From positions 87,036 to 151,035 of the forward strand of contig JACDOF010000008.1 of NCBI GenBank assembly GCA_017656235.1: 64,000 nucleotides of DNA, given 5' to 3'. The stretch comes from Brevibacillus sp. Lineage in GTDB: Bacteria; Bacillota; Bacilli; Brevibacillales; Brevibacillaceae. Both the position numbers and the translations under genes were made by a program. Below the pieces are notes generated by a model. It did not search any database, had not been told where the DNA came from, and worked only from the letters and a program-made list of their open reading frames with translations. Below are positions 61,552-64,000 of this stretch, one piece after another; the first letter of the stretch is position 1, and every line of letters begins with the position of its first letter.

Positions 61552-61770
61552 ATGACCAAGTGGGAACTGAAACGACAATTGGAACGTTGTGAGGAGCATA
61601 GATTGGAAGCCGAAAAGATATTGGCCGCGCTGCATGAAGAGCGACGCCGTTTGGACAAAGAGATCATCAAGGCACAGGATAACGTGAACCACTGGAGCAT
61701 GATGGTGGACGACACGATCAACGATATACGGAAGTTGGAGGAGGGAGAACGCCATGCAGCCAGCGCCTAA
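61552..61770 (+). CDS. Small coiled-coil phage-element protein
   Basis: 72 residues; GGGGGAGGG precedes ATG 61552. Nearly the whole chain is a heptad-like charged helix (WELKRQLERCEEHRLEAEKI to NDIRKLEEGE). Function unknown. Its end overlaps the next gene by 17 nt. Confidence 0.7.
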   Translation: MTKWELKRQLERCEEHRLEAEKILAALHEERRRLDKEIIKAQDNVNHWSMMVDDTINDIRKLEEGERHAASA

Positions 61771-61933
61771 CCTGGACAGGTTTTCGCGGCGAATGGCATG
61801 GGAACCACGACCACCTGATCCCATGCTGATGAAGGTGTATGCGGCACTGAACAGGGGCAGGCAGAACGAACTGGGCGAGATCAGAGGCGACCTGCCTTGC
61901 CCGCCATATCTGATGGAGGAGGATGGTCGATGA
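61754..61933 (+). CDS. Small phage-element protein (59 residues)
   Basis: ATG 61754 with GGAGGGAG upstream, inside the end of the previous gene; the stop TGA 61931-61933 overlaps the next ATG in an ATGA. MQPAPNLDRFSRRMAWEPRP starts it; GDLPCPPYLMEEDGR ends it. One short amount below the track cutoff. Unassigned. Confidence 0.6.
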   Translation: MQPAPNLDRFSRRMAWEPRPPDPMLMKVYAALNRGRQNELGEIRGDLPCPPYLMEEDGR

Positions 61934-62397
61934 CCAAACGCGATGCTGCTGCCGACTTGGCCATGTGTGAGGCGGCAACTCCGGGGCCTTGGAAATGGGT
62001 AGGGCTACAACACCCAACATGCGGATCAATGTATTCACCGCCTGAGCCGTATTATCCCGCAGAAGTCTACGTCGAGCTAGATGATGATCGATTGCTGAGC
62101 GACGACATGGTTGCTATCGCCAGATTGGATGACCCCGTGTATCTGGTTGAGACAGACGAAGAAGGAGACACAGGGGAACGTTACCTTGGGACGGCTAACG
62201 ATAACGCCCGTTTCTTCGCTGAAGCTCGCGAAGCCCTGCCGTACTGGATTCGGCGAGCGGTAGAGGCAGAGAAAGAGAACAATTCACATCGTGCGGTGAT
62301 GGAAGAGGCTGTCGCAAGGTTGATGTGGGGAGATCCCGAGAACGCCATAGATGTAGTGGTGGACATACTGAAGCGTCATCTTGCAATGAAAGATTAA
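61930..62397 (+). CDS. Phage early protein, Ead/Ea22-like
   Basis: 155 residues from ATG 61930 with GGAGGAGG upstream and a 4-nt overlap with the previous gene. The N-terminal CEAATPGPWKWVG, the central TANDNARFFAEAREALPYWI and a C-terminal helix with VARLMWGDPENAIDVV are typical of small phage proteins related to Ea22/Ead, which carry a characteristic NA-R-FIA-AR motif. Function in phages is unknown. A hairpin CGCGGG-ttcctt-CCCGCG lies just after its stop. Confidence 0.7.
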   Translation: MTKRDAAADLAMCEAATPGPWKWVGLQHPTCGSMYSPPEPYYPAEVYVELDDDRLLSDDMVAIARLDDPVYLVETDEEGDTGERYLGTANDNARFFAEAREALPYWIRRAVEAEKENNSHRAVMEEAVARLMWGDPENAIDVVVDILKRHLAMKD

Positions 62398-62462
62398 CGC
62401 GGGTTCCTTCCCGCGCCGGGGACGCAGAAATAAAAAATCAGGCTTCCTCTCTCATCTGCGTC
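62398..62462 (+). other. Two hairpins upstream of the tRNA-like gene
   Basis: CGCGGG-ttcctt-CCCGCG (62398-62415) and GACGCAGA ... TCTGCGTC (62421-62462, 26-nt A/T-rich loop with AAATAAAAAATCAGG). The first may be a weak terminator for the early genes; the second has no clear role. No gene lies here. Confidence 0.45.
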
Positions 62463-62485
62463 TTCGGCGGAGGAATGAACCTCCC

Positions 62486-62635
62486 GGGGCGGTGGCGGAA
62501 GGGTAGACGCACCCCGGAAGTTTGATGCCTGGCTGTACAGCGGGCTGAGACACCTAACCCATGTGAAAAGGCGCGATCAGCATGGGGAGGTCCGGGGCGG
62601 GGAGCGCCGTGCAGGTTCGAGTCCTGCCCGCCCTG
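62486..62635 (+). tRNA. Class II (Leu-like) tRNA with a 76-nt anticodon loop region
   Basis: Acceptor GGGGCGG (62486-62492) pairs with CCGCCCT (62628-62634), discriminator G, then CA. D arm TGGCGGAAGGGTAGACGC is the tRNA-Leu form. T arm GCAGG-TTCGAGT-CCTGC is perfect. Variable arm CGG-GGAGCG-CCG. Anticodon stem CCCCG / CGGGG (extendable to CCCCGGA / TCCGGGG) encloses 76 nt in place of 7. The extra part has its own helices: CCT-CCCATG with CATGGG-AGG (62553-62590) and GCC..GCT with AGC.GGC (62527-62545). Either a tRNA with an intervening sequence or a tRNA-derived RNA; the anticodon is not readable. Confidence 0.7.
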
Positions 62636-62662
62636 CAACTACATACGAGAGGGGGGGATAGT

Positions 62663-62821
62663 GTGAAGGAGTGTGTCAACTGCGGTGACAGCTTTGTTGC
62701 GGGCGAAGGCTACCCTGAGGAGCAAGAACACAAGTGGGAGTGCTGCTGTTCGGAAGAGTGCTGGAAACGGTTCTGCGGTGTAGGCGATGACGAAGACCTG
62801 GTGTTCGTGGAAATGAAATGA
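62663..62821 (+). CDS. Small zinc-ribbon-like phage-element protein
   Basis: 52 residues from GTG 62663, preceded by GAGGGGGGG. Cys-rich: CVNCGDSF near the start, then ECCCSEECWKRFCGVG, giving likely CxxC/CxxxC metal sites. The rest is acidic (GDDEDLVFVEMK). The track ORF begins inside the tRNA-like gene and is too long. Downstream a hairpin CCCCGCG/CGCGGGG (62822-62841) lacks a T-run. Confidence 0.7.
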   Translation: MKECVNCGDSFVAGEGYPEEQEHKWECCCSEECWKRFCGVGDDEDLVFVEMK

Positions 62822-62922
62822 CCCCGCGCGGCAACGCGGGGCCTCGGTGAAACGCTTCGAGAAAAACTATCACCTTCATCGTAGCGGAGTAGCCAGAAAA
62901 ACGCAAGAGGGAGCGAGCATCC

Positions 62923-63402
62923 ATGCATCTATACGAGTTAGCCGAGAAGTACGCTGAATTGCAACGGCTGGCGGAAGAAGGGGATAGCGAAGCGATCATT
63001 TCCACGCTGCAAGCACTGGAGGACGCAATCGAAGAGAAGGCAGAGAACATCGCCAAGTGGATGCGAAGTCTGAAAGTGGAAAACGAGGCGATCCGCGCAG
63101 AGGAAAAGCGACTGGAGCAGCGTCGCCGAGCCAACGAAAAGCTACACGACAAGCTGGAGAAGTACCTCCAAGAGCAGATGCAGAAGGCAGGGAAGCAGAA
63201 GATCAAGTTACCGACGTTTACGGTGTATCTCCAAAGGAACCAGCCTGCCGTCCAAGTGCTGGACGAGCTTGAGATACCGCCAGTGTTCTGGATATACCCT
63301 CAGCCGAGGTTGGACAAGGCAACGTTGGCGGAACGCCTCAAGGCAGGCGAGCAGATACCGGGTGTGTGTCTCACACAAGAGACCACACTACGGATACGTT
63401 AG
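62923..63402 (+). CDS. Siphovirus Gp157-family protein
   Basis: 159 residues; GAGGGAGCGAG precedes ATG 62923. A long charged coiled-coil in the first 90 residues (LEDAIEEKAENIAKWMRSLK, EAIRAEEKRLEQRRRANEKL), then a beta-rich tail (LPTFTVYLQRNQPAVQVLDE, KAGEQIPGVCL) is the layout of Gp157. In dairy phages Gp157-like proteins are linked to phage resistance and DNA replication. It directly precedes the ERF gene, the usual order in phage recombination modules. Confidence 0.87.
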   Translation: MHLYELAEKYAELQRLAEEGDSEAIISTLQALEDAIEEKAENIAKWMRSLKVENEAIRAEEKRLEQRRRANEKLHDKLEKYLQEQMQKAGKQKIKLPTFTVYLQRNQPAVQVLDELEIPPVFWIYPQPRLDKATLAERLKAGEQIPGVCLTQETTLRIR

Positions 63403-63411
63403 GGGGGGACG

Positions 63412-64000
63412 ATGATGAGTGAAACAAAATCGCTGGTGAAGAAGCTGGCGCTTGTGATGAAGGAAGTTAAGTACATCCAAAAGCGTGGTTACAACTCATT
63501 CCACAAGTACAAGTACGCGACAGAAGCTGATGTAGCGGAAAAAGTTAGAGAAATCCTTGCGGAGCAAAATGTTATCCTGATCCCCAATATGACAAGCCAC
63601 AGCGTGAGAGAACATACCACCAGCAAAGGAAACAGGGAATATATCGTTACGGTGAGTATGGAGTTTCGGTTCATCGACGGAGATACCGGTGAAACGATCA
63701 CCTTCAACATGACAGGAGAGGGACAGGATAGCGGTGACAAAGGCACCTACAAAGCGATCACAGGCGCACAGAAATACGCACTGATGAAAGCCTTCCTGAT
63801 ACCCACCGGGGACGATCCAGAGGCAGACGAAGGCGCAGACGAACGCAACGCAGCACAAAAAACGAACGGAAAAAAAGAACAAGAACCGTCGCCAGCCCTG
63901 AAAGCCAAGTGGGAGATGCTGGCTGGCACCGTAGACGGGTTCGATGAATGGTACCAAAAACAACGGCAAAACGGCGCGAGCGAAAAAGACATGAACAACT
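63412..64000 (+). CDS. ERF-family single-strand annealing protein (cut by window end)
   Basis: Open from ATG 63412 (or 63415), after AGGGGGGG, to the end of the window; not on the track because it has no stop. 196 codons are visible. ERF motifs: IQKRGYNSFHKYKYATEADV, GEGQDSGDKGTYKAITGAQK and YALMKAFLIPTGDDPEAD. ERF proteins anneal single strands in phage recombination. The part after residue 140 is a Lys/Glu/Gln-rich linker followed by WEMLAGTVDGFDEWYQ. Confidence 0.92.
   Translation, partial: MMSETKSLVKKLALVMKEVKYIQKRGYNSFHKYKYATEADVAEKVREILAEQNVILIPNMTSHSVREHTTSKGNREYIVTVSMEFRFIDGDTGETITFNMTGEGQDSGDKGTYKAITGAQKYALMKAFLIPTGDDPEADEGADERNAAQKTNGKKEQEPSPALKAKWEMLAGTVDGFDEWYQKQRQNGASEKDMNN

Larger units (their letters stand above)
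57055..64000. mobile_element. Phage-like intervening element inserted in gerE (continues past window)
   Basis: The left end is inferred to be in AATGTGATGCA of gerE. Inside are a CI/Cro switch, antirepressor, many short overlapping early genes, a Gp157-like protein and an ERF annealing protein. Base composition is visibly less GC-rich than the chromosomal part. No integrase is seen; it should lie at the other end, beyond the window, together with the missing 3' part of gerE. Confidence 0.85.

Noticed and set aside
62423-62640. tmRNA as explanation for the tRNA-like gene
   Set aside because: It has a complete D arm and class II variable arm and no tag ORF or CCA-ended tmRNA acceptor, so tmRNA does not fit.
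1-64000. CRISPR array
   Set aside because: No regularly spaced direct repeats were seen; the repeats present are dispersed palindromes and phage operators.
1-64000. Insertion sequence or transposase genes
   Set aside because: No transposase motif was found in any ORF; the palindromic repeats would be non-autonomous if mobile.

Overview
The window looks like a chromosomal segment of an aerobic, endospore-forming, S-layer-bearing member of the Bacillales, most like Brevibacillus/Paenibacillaceae. This is inferred from moderately high GC, strong AAGGAGG ribosome binding sites, frequent GTG/TTG starts, a csaB-type wall pyruvyltransferase, and a backbone with the gene order I know from Bacillus: mutS2 - yshE - lcfA - fadR - fadB - etfBA - trxA - uvrC - lysC - yslB - sdhCAB - gerE. 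No database search was possible, so species-level assignment is inference.

Layout. 1-2.7 kb: end of mutS2, yshE, a tiny membrane protein and a nucleotide-sugar dehydrogenase. 2.7-9.4 kb: a cation-transport locus built around a 1,601-residue double P-type ATPase (CtpI-like) with five small accessory proteins, two pairs of which look paralogous. 10-13.6 kb: a complete fixABCX operon (electron-bifurcating ETF, oxidoreductase and ferredoxin). 13.8-26.8 kb: a cell-surface glycan block (epimerase, three GT4 glycosyltransferases, two DUF4330 proteins, an O-antigen-ligase-like protein, two MurJ/MATE-type flippases, a methyltransferase, CsaB). 27-35.8 kb: a PrmA-like methyltransferase, thiolase, LCP protein, then the fatty acid degradation module lcfA-fadR-fadB-etfB-etfA with a textbook FadR box. 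36-42.7 kb: an HxlR regulator, trxA, a complete livJHMGF branched-chain amino acid ABC transporter and a lipoprotein. 42.8-51.8 kb: uvrC, lysC under a lysine riboswitch, metX under a SAM riboswitch, yslB and sdhCAB. 51.9-56.6 kb: a large secreted S8 protease, an unknown protein and a CheX-like protein.

The most striking feature starts at about 57.05 kb. The spore-coat regulator gene gerE, with a sigma-K-like promoter in front of it, is cut after the recognition helix of its DNA-binding domain. What follows to the window end is phage-like: a CI/Cro-type divergent switch, an antirepressor, many tightly packed small early genes, a Gp157-like protein and an ERF-type single-strand annealing protein. 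This is the architecture of a skin-like intervening element in a sporulation gene. Inside the element are two further oddities: a series of five 17-bp operators, one of which exactly fills the 17-bp spacer of the cro promoter, and a class II tRNA (Leu-like) whose anticodon loop is replaced by about 76 nt of structured sequence.

A family of large imperfect palindromes (about 110-210 nt) occurs in at least three intergenic regions of the chromosomal part. Regulation visible in sequence includes two riboswitches with their terminators, a FadR operator on a promoter, an internal lysC start for a beta subunit, and a hairpin between livJ and livH.
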